In this document: positions 45,119 to 54,142 of the stretch, piece by piece
Layout: every line of letters starts with the position of its first letter
How positions within the stretch are numbered: the first letter of the stretch is position 1
DNA from: an uncultured SAR324 cluster bacterium
GTDB taxonomy: Bacteria > SAR324 > NAC60-12
Assembly (NCBI GenBank): GCA_905182865.1
Contig: CAJJCY010000004.1
Coordinates: 558,001-622,000, forward strand
Direction of reading: 5' to 3'
DNA: 64,000 bases
Notes under the pieces: generated by a model
Databases searched by the model: none
What the model saw: only the letters and a program-made list of their open reading frames with translations
Told to the model about the DNA's origin: nothing
Translations under genes and position numbers: made by a program

Positions 45119-45337
45119 TCCTGCAGACTAAACATTAACCTCAGGGACTGATATAATTTTTTTGCTTCTGAAAGGACTTATTAGCACCTGTTATTTCATA
45201 GTATTAGTTGTTATTGTTATGACATATCATAATTAAAGAAAATTTATGGAAGATACCAAACCAAAAATCATTATAGGCAACAAGGGGCCTTTAGTGATCG
45301 AATGTGGAGTGCAGTCACTTTTAATTTAGCAACACGT

Positions 45338-47222
45338 TTAAGGACTCAACCATCGGTTTTGAGTCAGTAGCAGGTAAGTCAGATGATCAAAAGCTACCGC
45401 CTTTGATGCCAACTTAGTTTTAGTAAATTCATCTGACAGGGCATCCACAGGTTGGAATTCAAGAACACTTTTAAGATTGTGCACCAAAAACCCCTCCTTG
45501 GAAAAAATTCCTAAAAGTGCCCCATCCTTGACAACTGCAAAACTTTTTTCAGTATCTAAAATATTTTTCCCGATGGCACTGTACTTTCCCTCCAAATCAA
45601 GCAGTTTTATTATAGTAGGGAACAAATCAATCTGTGAGGCAAACATTTTGGATCTACCAGGGCTAATGTTTTTTGGACTGTAGATAATCAAGGGAATCCG
45701 GAACTTACCATAAGGCTCTGCCCCCTGAAAATGTGGAAGAGCATGGTCTGCTGTGATGATGAATATCGTTTCCTCAAAATCTTTACGTTTTTTGTATTCA
45801 TTTATGAACTCTCCCAGAGCCCAGTCCGTGTAGTGCAGCATGTTGAGGTAACCTCCTTCAGTATCTGTTCCATGCTCGTATTTATTGAAGGGTTCTTGCA
45901 TTCTTGCAAATGGAGTATGGTCTGAACTGGCATTGACGAAAGCAACATAGTTTGACTTTTCCCCTTCAAGCTGTTTTAGCAAATACATGAAGGCTTCATA
46001 ATCCCAACCCAAAGGACGATCTGCGGCATCAATGTAATTCAGTAATAACGGATAATCTTCCAAACCATGGTAATCATCAAATCCAGCAGCTCCTGCAATA
46101 AGATCCATTGAGAACGACTCCCTCAGGGTGGTGGTCAAGAATATTGTACGGTAATGGTTATCACTAGCCAATTGGCCCAGACTAGAATAATTCACAGATA
46201 AAGCAGTGATGTCAGGCATGCCGGGAAGAGGTGGAATTCCAGTGAGAATAGATTGGGCCCCGTCCACACTTCTCTGTCCATTTGCAAAAAAATTTTCAAA
46301 CACCAATCCATTGCTGGCAAATCTGTCAATGTTTGGAGTCACCCCATAGTTCTGTCCTGAAAGATAATCAATATATTTAAAAGAAAGACTTTCAATCATG
46401 ATCATGACTACGTTTTTTTTTGGACTCATGCCGGTCTTAACATTGGTTCTTTCAAGAGGGTAATCAGGGGTTTGTTGATACCGGTAAGTTCAGAGTATCA
46501 AGATATAATTTTTCTTCTCCTGCTGTCCGTTCAATGAACTTACTGGAGATGCTGAAGTGGGATGCTGTGAAAATGCCGTTAAGAATCAGATGACCCTGGC
46601 TGGCAGAGCCATACTGGTATGCGTCTATAACAGCAATTGGTTTTCTCTGGAATCCCCCGCGGCCAACAACAATGAGTACCAGTAAAATCAGAACGAAACT
46701 CAAAATTGAGCGTTGAACTTCCGGTTTTTTTGGACATGTCACTTTGAGAAACAGAGGATAAAATAAAATAGTTAAAACTATTAGGAAAATGATAGGCAAA
46801 AGCTTGACAGACACTTCGGTCATCAAATACTCTGAATCATTGAGCAAAAATAGTAGTTCATTCGTGATATGCCTTTTGACAAAGCTGAAATACATGTAGT
46901 CAGAAGTCAGGAAGATGATCATTGCGACCAACTCCAAGTAAATCACGCTTGCCACAAACCTGCGGAAAAACAGATGTCCCGTTATCCGGAGTGGAAAAAT
47001 CAGAAGAACAATGGGTATGAAAAGCAGGATAGAAGTTGAGGACAGATCAAAACGTAATCCAAGAAAAAGGCTCTCGGTTAATTTCAAGAAATCCAGATTA
47101 TTAAATAAATCACGATATGAATAATATATGGCGATCCTGAATATTTGAAAAACTAAGACAAAGATCAGGAATAATCTTAGGACTTCCTGAAAAACTAATT
47201 TAATTTTTTTTAATTGATTCAA
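45338..47222 (-). CDS. LTA-synthase-like membrane sulfatase-fold protein, frameshift near 46465
   Basis: N-terminal TM domain ORF 46464-47222; catalytic ORF 45338-46429 KNVVMIMIESLSFKYID, FFANGQRSVDGAQSILTGIPPLP, FIITADHALPHF. Confidence 0.82.
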
Positions 47223-47238
47223 TTTAATTGCATTGTTA

Positions 47239-48231
47239 ATGAGTTCTTACCAATACAGGTGTTCGGATGAGTCTATCCTGCTCCCCTTCTTAAAGAAAAA
47301 TGTTTTTTCGGTTCTTCATCGCTTCATACCTTATGGTGTTCCGGCCAACTACTTAACTTTAGTCTCAATCTTTGTAATTTGGTCTTGTTTCTTATATTTC
47401 ATAAACATCGAAACTGCGGATGAAGGGGATATCATTATCGCTTTTTTTGCAATAATCATCTATGTTATTTTTGATCATTTTGATGGACTACAGGCAAAAA
47501 TAACAGAAACTGGATCTCCTCTTGGCGAAATTTTAGACCATTACAGTGATGTCTTCAACGGATCCATTATCCTTTATCTGTTTTTTCGAATTCTCCAAAT
47601 CGAACTTGACTGGATTTTTTATTTAGCCATCTGGCTCAACCTTGTTGCATTTACCTTGACCTATTTGGAGCAGAGTATCCAAAAGGAATTGCATTTTGGA
47701 AAAATAGGATCACTGGAAGGTGTTGTCCTCATTCTCCTGATCATCTGCAGTTTTATGACATCTCAAGGAAAAACATTTTGGTTGGAATACACCATGCTGG
47801 ACATGCCAGTCTATGTCTTCTTGGTATTAGGTTTGATTTTGGGTGTGATTTATACAGTTGTAGGAAGTATAAGGCGTTTGCAACACATACCTAAGTCTTT
47901 CATCCATTACCTCTTGACTGGTTCTATACTCTACTTTCTCTGCATCTATTATCAAATCAACTGGTATATTGCCTTTCTGGTGATCAATGTCTATTCGGCC
48001 GATCTCATCCTGAAATCCATGAAATCTCATCTTCTTGATGCAGAGAGTCCTAAACCGGACTTTATCGTTTACATACTCTTTCTGTTTCTCATCTATCTGT
48101 CATTTTTCGAATATGAGCAACAGATCGGTTTTCTGGTCTATGGATTGGTAGTCACTGCTAAAATCATATGGAACATGGTACAAATCTTTTCCAAATTCAG
48201 AAATTACTGGGTTTGGTGGAATCTACATTGA
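47239..48231 (+). CDS. CDP-alcohol phosphotransferase resembling eukaryotic choline/ethanolaminephosphotransferases
   Basis: Motif DGLQAKITETGSPLGEILDHYSD (DGxxA[R/K]x8Gx3Dx3D); N-terminal ILLPFLKKNVFSVLHRFIPYGVPANYLTLVSIF; about 8-10 TM segments. Confidence 0.8.
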   Translation: MSSYQYRCSDESILLPFLKKNVFSVLHRFIPYGVPANYLTLVSIFVIWSCFLYFINIETADEGDIIIAFFAIIIYVIFDHFDGLQAKITETGSPLGEILDHYSDVFNGSIILYLFFRILQIELDWIFYLAIWLNLVAFTLTYLEQSIQKELHFGKIGSLEGVVLILLIICSFMTSQGKTFWLEYTMLDMPVYVFLVLGLILGVIYTVVGSIRRLQHIPKSFIHYLLTGSILYFLCIYYQINWYIAFLVINVYSADLILKSMKSHLLDAESPKPDFIVYILFLFLIYLSFFEYEQQIGFLVYGLVVTAKIIWNMVQIFSKFRNYWVWWNLH

Positions 48232-48493
48232 AACGTAGTTCAGAATTAGTGACAAGTGAGAGCATGATTTTGATTTAGATGGAAGTAACCAAGGATTATG
48301 AGTTTGTCACTTCTGTTTCTTAATTTGTCGGTTTCAGAAGGAGCCAATCCAAATCAAACTTTGGAGTGTTTTACATCAATCAGGAAGAGTATATTTAATT
48401 GGAAGAACATGCCAACCGTGATCTCCAGAGATGCAACGATCTTCAGGCAGCAGAGTAAGCTTCCTCACTGCGAGGGGTCTCTGGTTGTTACAT

Positions 48494-48524
48494 AAGTATT
48501 TATACAAAAATGGTATAAATACTT
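48494..48524. terminator. AT-rich 12-bp inverted repeat
   Basis: AAGTATTTATAC-AAAAATG-GTATAAATACTT, followed by TTAAATTTG. Confidence 0.5.
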
Positions 48525-48632
48525 TTAAATTTGTTAGTGACTATTTTTGGAGTTTTTGTGATATCATCTTCACCTGAATTGCAGAATCAGGCAGCAGACA
48601 TTCAAGTCACTCATACTGACTATTATTGTAAT

Positions 48633-49496
48633 TATGGAAGAACTAAAAGTTAAACCAATCCCTACCAGAAATTGGAAAGATAAGAATGTTGACTTGGTGA
48701 CTGAGAGGGATAAGGACAGCAAAAATTACAGGAAAGTGCAGATAAGAGGATTTATTATATGTGGTTCAATTACCTCAAGTTGTGTCTTAATTTGGAGGAA
48801 ATAAATTACTCTGTTGAGAAGAATGGTGCAAAGGGGAAGTTCTTGGTGAGACAGGAGTGAAGGTCAATAGAAAGATATACAAAGATTGGGATTTAAACGA
48901 CCTCTACACTATGAATTTTAAAAAATGGTATAAAGACCCTAAACATAAAAACTATTTACTGAAGGAGGGTTTAAACCACAGAGTGGTGCAAGATACATTC
49001 ATTAGTGAAACGGTATAATGTCTTTATTGAATACTACAATAGAATGGAAAGTGATTATTGTGATGATAGAGAAGAGGAAGGTATTCTAAGGAAATGTAGT
49101 TTGTTCAGACATTTTTCAGAAATACCAAAAGAAAAAATTTGACCAACTTAAAAAGAAATACCCACAAATAATGTAAAAGATTTGATGCAGGATAAGCGAG
49201 TGGGAAAATATCAGTATAAAAATGAAGTAAATACTTTAATTAAAAAGGATGTGAAAATTTGTGGGAGAGAGATATTATCTTGTTGTCAGGGTGAGTTTCC
49301 TAAATCGGTTTAAATGGACAATTTCAATGTAGGTAATTTTGACAACCAACCAATCAAATCCATCAAGTTAAAATAATCACTCCAAAGTTAAGGTTTGTCC
49401 TTAATTGTGGTCATTCATCTCAGACTGTATTTGTTCACGGTCACGAACAATGTGTCTTTTGTAAAACGAATGTAGATCCTTGTTGTCAGAGTTAGG
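48633..49496 (+). pseudogene. Decayed coding region
   Basis: Broken frames MEELKVKPIPTRNWKDKNVDLVTERDKDSKNYRKVQIRG.. / MWFNYLKLCLNLEEINYSVEKNGAKGKFLVRQE / VKVNRKIYKDWDLNDLYTMNFKKWYKDPKHKNYLLKEGL..; terminal LNCGHSSQTVFVHGHEQCVFCKTNVDPCCQS*. Confidence 0.45.
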
Positions 49497-49619
49497 TTTT
49501 AAAGAGTAGTAGGGAGTGATTATTCTTCCATGAAACAAGGTTACAATTCCTTTTATCTCAAACTCCCTTCCTAATTCTTATTTTCCTAATAATTCTGGAT
49601 GTCCTTCTATAGATTAGTT

Positions 49620-49931
49620 TTAACCTATAAATTTCATCATAAAATTATCTAAGAATTCAGAATCAGAAGATTCAATAAATTTATCCGAAAAACTCTTATC
49701 CTTATCTCCAAGTATTCCAGTTGATACAATCAATTTGATAAACTCACGAATACCTTCGTTCTTTATCTGAAGAACATCCTCGACTGTCAAATCAAAATCC
49801 TGACCCATTTTTTCTAAGGTTGTTTTGGGTTTCCCACCCAATCCAAAATACATCCTAAGAACATTCTCTTGTATCTTAGAGAGTCCTCCGAATAATGTCA
49901 GAATAGATTCTTCTTTTTGTGAAATATCCAT
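49620..49931 (-). CDS. 103-aa protein with sigma70 region 4-like helix-turn-helix
   Basis: KIQENVLRMYFGLGGKPKTTLEKMGQDFDLTVEDVLQIKNEGIREFIKL aligns by eye with region 4 REREVLRLRFGLG..RTLEEIGxxFxVTRERVRQIExxALRKL. Confidence 0.65.
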   Translation of the reverse strand: MDISQKEESILTLFGGLSKIQENVLRMYFGLGGKPKTTLEKMGQDFDLTVEDVLQIKNEGIREFIKLIVSTGILGDKDKSFSDKFIESSDSEFLDNFMMKFIG

Positions 49932-49962
49932 TTCCTTTTATTTCTAATTCCCTTCCTAATCT

Positions 49963-50065
49963 TTATGAAAAAAAGACCTCTGTTAAAAAATATATACCTT
50001 CAAGTATTAATATGATGATCAGAAAGAGTTTCCATTTTATATTAAATCAAACTCTACAGAAAACT
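49963..50065 (-). pseudogene. Remnant of the 'RRSLRT' gene 3' end plus its hydrophobic peptide
   Basis: Reads DGEFSVEFDLI* then (ATA)KWKLFLIIILILEGIYFLTEVFFS*; same length as the intact 25-aa peptide at 51109-51186 but start is ATA. Confidence 0.6.
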
Positions 50066-50175
50066 CACCATCCAGAACTGAAGTGGCCCCCAAGTCAAGG
50101 ACACCTCAAACTGCTCAAAACAAAAATGACACGTTATTCCTTTTTATCTCATTTTATATTTTCAATCCATTCTAA

Positions 50176-50484
50176 TTATTTCCATGCTCCAAATTTAAAG
50201 GTAATTTGGTAGGGAGGAGAACTCGTTTCGATACAATAATTTGACTGATTTTGTATTAACCATTCTTCAACAAGTTCTCGAAGGCAACCGTCTAACAGCT
50301 CTTTATCTTCATCCGTCATCTTCAACATGTTGATTTGCGTTCTAAAGTCACCAACGAAACCGTCTTGAATTTTTTCAAAGAGTTTCTCAATTTCCTCATC
50401 AATATTCTTTTTTCCAATGGAATTATTGATACTCCAGTTCTTTCCAAATTGATTTACATAATTCCGAAAATCATCTCTTAGCAT
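50176..50484 (-). CDS. Hypothetical 102-aa protein
   Basis: Uninterrupted ORF MLRDDFRNYVNQFGKNW..; no family recognised. Confidence 0.45.
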   Translation of the reverse strand: MLRDDFRNYVNQFGKNWSINNSIGKKNIDEEIEKLFEKIQDGFVGDFRTQINMLKMTDEDKELLDGCLRELVEEWLIQNQSNYCIETSSPPYQITFKFGAWK

Positions 50485-50926
50485 GTTCTCTCCGTTTATA
50501 TTTACAATTAATTCCTTAATAATTCATTTTTGATATTTTTCCCACTCTATTTTTGCAGATTATTCATTCGTAGTATCCACTTTTATGAATATCAAATATA
50601 AAACAAACTAACATTTTATAAAGCAAACAAGATTATTACATTTCGTAATCTCGAACCTAATTGTACAAAATATGAGTCTAATTGTTACTGCCGAAATATT
50701 TTCTGTAAATCAGACCAGATATTGTCGCAAGAAGGGTTGAAGCAGGAACGGTTGTTATTTTAGGTGGTGCTGTTGATAGATTGATTATTCTATTAGATTA
50801 AGTTGAAATTATTTTTAGTAGAAGAGAGTGAATATTCTTCCAATGAAACGAGGGGACAATTCCTTTTATCTCTCAAATCCGGACAATGATAACCACTGAC
50901 TAATAGACTGGCGCATGTCTTTTTCA

Positions 50927-51103
50927 TCATCTATTATCACAATTTTTATGATACATTAACTTTTTTAAAGGAATTATCATAATTACTATTATCCATTCCC
51001 AATAATTTATTTCTCTAAAAGTTCTATGGAATAAAAGTCTATTTGTTAAATAATATATCCCCTCAAGAATAAATATAATGATTAAAACTAGTCTCCAATT
51101 CAT
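50927..51103 (-). CDS. 58-aa small membrane protein
   Basis: MNWRLVLIIIFILEGIYYLTNRLLFHRTFREINYWEWIIVIMIIPLKKLMYHKNCDNR*; N-terminus homologous to the 25-aa peptide 5 nt upstream. Confidence 0.55.
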   Translation of the reverse strand: MNWRLVLIIIFILEGIYYLTNRLLFHRTFREINYWEWIIVIMIIPLKKLMYHKNCDNR

Positions 51104-51108
51104 AATCT

Positions 51109-51186
51109 TTATGAAAATAAGAACTCTGTTAAAAAATATATTCCTTCAAGTATTAATATAATGATTAGAAAAAGTTTCCATTTCAT
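51109..51186 (-). CDS. 25-aa hydrophobic peptide
   Basis: MKWKLFLIIILILEGIYFLTEFLFS*; starts 1 nt after the stop of 51188-51499. Confidence 0.6.
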   Translation of the reverse strand: MKWKLFLIIILILEGIYFLTEFLFS

Positions 51187-51187
51187 A

Positions 51188-51499
51188 TTAATTATCAAAC
51201 TTTACAGAAACCTCACCATCTATTACATTCGTTGAAATGAAACTTGGTTGAGAAATTGACTCTTTATTTTGGACAATCCATCTGCCTTCAAGTAGTCCAG
51301 ATTTAGTCTCATATACCTTCTTCAACATTTCTTTTTCATCGTCAAATGCTTCTTCCTTTGGAGGACTCTCAGATTCTACTTTACCGTTGATTACACCTTC
51401 AAAGGTTCTGAGTATAAAGACCTCCTTAACTTGTCCGTATTCAATTCTGACGGTGCGCAAAGACCTTCTATAAGGTGATGTGAAGTAGAGTTCTCTCAT
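51188..51499 (-). CDS. 103-aa 'RRSLRT' family protein, copy 1
   Basis: MRELYFTSPYRRSLRTVRIEYGQVKEVFILRTFEGVING..; paralog of 61589-61909; overlaps upstream ORF by 4 nt. Confidence 0.7.
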   Translation of the reverse strand: MRELYFTSPYRRSLRTVRIEYGQVKEVFILRTFEGVINGKVESESPPKEEAFDDEKEMLKKVYETKSGLLEGRWIVQNKESISQPSFISTNVIDGEVSVKFDN

Positions 51500-51798
51500 C
51501 CAATAACCAATTTCAAATCTACTTTAAGTTCATTCCAGTTAATTGGGTATTTAATAACCTTAGAACAATGTTTGTGTAATAAACTTGCTTCAAATGGTTT
51601 CCCATTTTTAATTTCTCCTACATATGTCCAATTTATTTTATCATTAGCATTCTCAAACCATCCAAATCTACCATTAACTTTTTTAAAATATAAATCACCT
51701 GACTCCTGAGCTACCAGTGGGAAAGTCAGAAAAAGGAGGGAGAGAAGTATGAGTATATGTTTCACATGATTTACTTTTTGGGGTTTATGGCAATCCAT
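51496..51798 (-). CDS. Exported MORN-family-related protein (short)
   Basis: HVKHILILLSLLFLTFPLVAQESGDLYFKKVNGRFGWFENANDKINWTYVGEIKNGKPFE; same leader and first domain as the 56870 gene. Confidence 0.7.
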   Translation of the reverse strand: MDCHKPQKVNHVKHILILLSLLFLTFPLVAQESGDLYFKKVNGRFGWFENANDKINWTYVGEIKNGKPFEASLLHKHCSKVIKYPINWNELKVDLKLVIG

Positions 51799-51805
51799 AA
51801 TACTT

Positions 51806-51859
51806 ACATCAATTGGTTTGTTTTACAAGAATTGGAGATATTACGGAGGTTGTCAGACT
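51806..51859 (-). repeat. Dispersed repeat/promoter unit, minus-strand copy
   Basis: Reverse strand AGTCTGACAACCTCCGTAATATCTCCAATTCTTGTAAAACAAACCAATTGATGT, upstream of the minus-strand 51798 gene. Confidence 0.7.
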
Positions 51860-51970
51860 GGTGGACAATCTGATTTAGCATATAGGCATAAATGAGTCTA
51901 ACTACTTTATGTATCGATGGGTGGGACTGTCATACAAAGCTATTCATGGTGGTTTTTGAACCAGGTTCTT

Positions 51971-53098
51971 CTATTCCTTGATCTCTGAGGGTTCGCTCGC
52001 CGGTTCTAATTTCCAGAGATAGCGGCGATAGTAGATCAGGCCAAGGCAGGTGAGCGGCAGGGCCAGAATTAGACCGAGAAAGCCAAGCAGCTTGCCCCAG
52101 ACCGAAATGGACAACAAGATGATGGCCGGAGAAAGCCCCATGGCTTCGCCCTGTAAACGTGACACCAGCACGGTTTCCTGAATGAGTTGCACCACGCCGA
52201 AAACGAGCAGGACAAGACCCAGCGCCCCGAAAAAGTTGTCTCCCTGTTCCAGCGCCTTCAGACCAGCCAGAAGTAGGCATGGGATGGTGCCCACGATCTG
52301 AAGATAGGGGACCATATTTAGCAGGCCGATGAATATACCCATGAGAATGGCAAGCGGCAGGCTGATGATGGAAAAGCCTATCGCGAAGAGCACAGCCACA
52401 CAACAGGCCACCAGTGCCTGTGAACGGAAATAACGGTTGGTCGCCTGAATGAATTCCTCCACGAATCTGGACACGTCATCACGCATGCTAGGCGGAAGGT
52501 AGTCACGCCAGCGTGCTGCCATGTTATGGTAATCGATGAGCAGGAAGACCACATAGAGCATGATGACCAGAAGGCCGGTGATAAACGTGAGCACATTGGC
52601 TGCTCCCGAAAGCACCCCCCAGACGCCGGGCAAGAGCTTTTTGGCCGTGTCCTTGGCCATCTGCACTGCCCCGTCACTGGTCAGGTATCGTTTGACATCA
52701 TCGTGTTTGAGAATCTCATTCACCTCTTCCCATACATTTTCGGGAAGATGCTCTTTGGCAGCTTGCGCCAGCTCGGTATTGGCTGCCATTTTGGATACGG
52801 TGCGGCCCATGTCGGCCAGTTCATTCCCGACCATTGGGACCATGAACCAGACAACGAGAGAGACAGCCAGTGTAATGGAGACCATCGTAAAGAGCGCGGC
52901 TAGAACGCGCTGCTTGATGACATGCTGAACTCGATTGGTGACCGGATCGAGGAAGTAGGCCACAAGCAGTCCGACGAAAAACGGCAGGAGCACGTCGGAG
53001 AGGTAATCCAGAAGGAGCACCAGGCCCCAGACGAGTCCGGCAAACAGAGCCAGTTGGATCACTCGGTCAAAAGTTAAGGTACGGTCGTTCGGAATCAT
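51971..53098 (-). CDS. AI-2E family (PerM-like) transporter on a GC-rich island
   Basis: 375 aa; TM architecture; FIGLLNMVPYLQIVGTIPCLLLA; QLIQETVLVSRLQGEAMGLSPAIILLSISVWGKLLGFLGLILALPLTC. Confidence 0.92.
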   Translation of the reverse strand: MIPNDRTLTFDRVIQLALFAGLVWGLVLLLDYLSDVLLPFFVGLLVAYFLDPVTNRVQHVIKQRVLAALFTMVSITLAVSLVVWFMVPMVGNELADMGRTVSKMAANTELAQAAKEHLPENVWEEVNEILKHDDVKRYLTSDGAVQMAKDTAKKLLPGVWGVLSGAANVLTFITGLLVIMLYVVFLLIDYHNMAARWRDYLPPSMRDDVSRFVEEFIQATNRYFRSQALVACCVAVLFAIGFSIISLPLAILMGIFIGLLNMVPYLQIVGTIPCLLLAGLKALEQGDNFFGALGLVLLVFGVVQLIQETVLVSRLQGEAMGLSPAIILLSISVWGKLLGFLGLILALPLTCLGLIYYRRYLWKLEPASEPSEIKE

Positions 53099-53593
53099 GA
53101 TTCCTCCTTGGGTCTACAAATTATGTAGTGGGTGAAGTTGGAATTCTTATATGCATTATTTATGTTATTCCATTAGGTTTTATTAAAACATAAAGCCCAC
53201 GTCCGTCAAAAATCTTATACGGCTTCTCTTTTGGCTTAGTAGCCTGAATTTTTCTGAATGTTAGTTTGTAGATCGACATTATCTGTTGGACAAATTTGGG
53301 GTTATCTGTTGGTTAAACCTAAATAATAGTCCCAATTAAACCCTCACATTTAACAAGATTCAAGTGGAATAATATGGATGTGTATAGGAACTATTAGTTG
53401 CTTATAGCACTGATATACTGATAAAAAAGGATTGTAATGGAAGGCGCTGGAAAGAAGTATGGCGAAGACGTATATGAATCTCCATTGTTGACAAATACAC
53501 CATCTGTAATTTCCACAACTAATCCATTGGAAAATCTGACAGTGTGGAGATTTCCAACATACCTTTGAGGCAGTATTCCAGAGGTATGTATTC

Positions 53594-53947
53594 TTGATCT
53601 CTGGTTATGATTACGATCCAAGAGAGTTGTACCAGATACCTGAGGTGGTCAGCTTCATAAAAGACCTGAACAGCAAACTACCTTTCTGGCTGTATTTTGT
53701 TAACACAGGAGACAAGAGATTTTTCTCATGGATGATTGCCTGCCTCTGCCGAGCAATGAGTCTGGATCAGGATGATGAAACAATCTATGCAGACTTCGAT
53801 GCTGATGCCTACAATGATCTTATTGAATACCAGTTCAGCAATATTGTGAAATTGATGTCTGGCTTGGGAATGGGAGAGTCAGTACAGGAGAAGGTGCTAA
53901 AGGAGTTATCTGCTAACTTGGCCTCACTGATGGTTGTGGAGAATTGA
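53594..53947 (+). CDS. Hypothetical protein, possibly a fragment
   Basis: MISGYDYDPRELYQIPEVVSFIKDLNSKLPFWLYFVNTGDKRFFSWMIACLCRAMS..; clean ORF. Confidence 0.5.
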   Translation: MISGYDYDPRELYQIPEVVSFIKDLNSKLPFWLYFVNTGDKRFFSWMIACLCRAMSLDQDDETIYADFDADAYNDLIEYQFSNIVKLMSGLGMGESVQEKVLKELSANLASLMVVEN

Positions 53948-53980
53948 GGTATTAATGATAGTGATGGTAACAGTCCTACA

Positions 53981-54040
53981 TTTTCTTAACAGAGTCAGAC
54001 ACACTCTAAGTGAAATCCCCAATACTTGTAAATTAAACCT
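53981..54040 (+). repeat. Dispersed repeat/promoter unit, copy J (hairpin degenerate)
   Basis: TTTTCTTAACAGAGTCAGACACACTCTAAGTGAAATCCCCAATACTTGTAAATTAAAC. Confidence 0.65.
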
Positions 54041-54142
54041 CTACACAAAGAGTATATAATTGTTGACAATTTATAAAATACGAGTAATATATGCATCAAA
54101 AGTGTTTGAATCGACAATCTCAACAATTATTAAGGAGTTTAT

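Noticed and set aside
45247-45330. Short ORF MEDTKPKIIIGNKGPLVIECGVQSLLI
   Set aside because: Resembles the start of a small Fe-S-type protein, but it is only 27 codons with no continuation; too weak to call.
52526-52928. Plus-strand ORFs within the AI-2E transporter, and the 51930-52403 minus ORF
   Set aside because: Alternative-frame ORFs expected by chance in GC-rich coding DNA.
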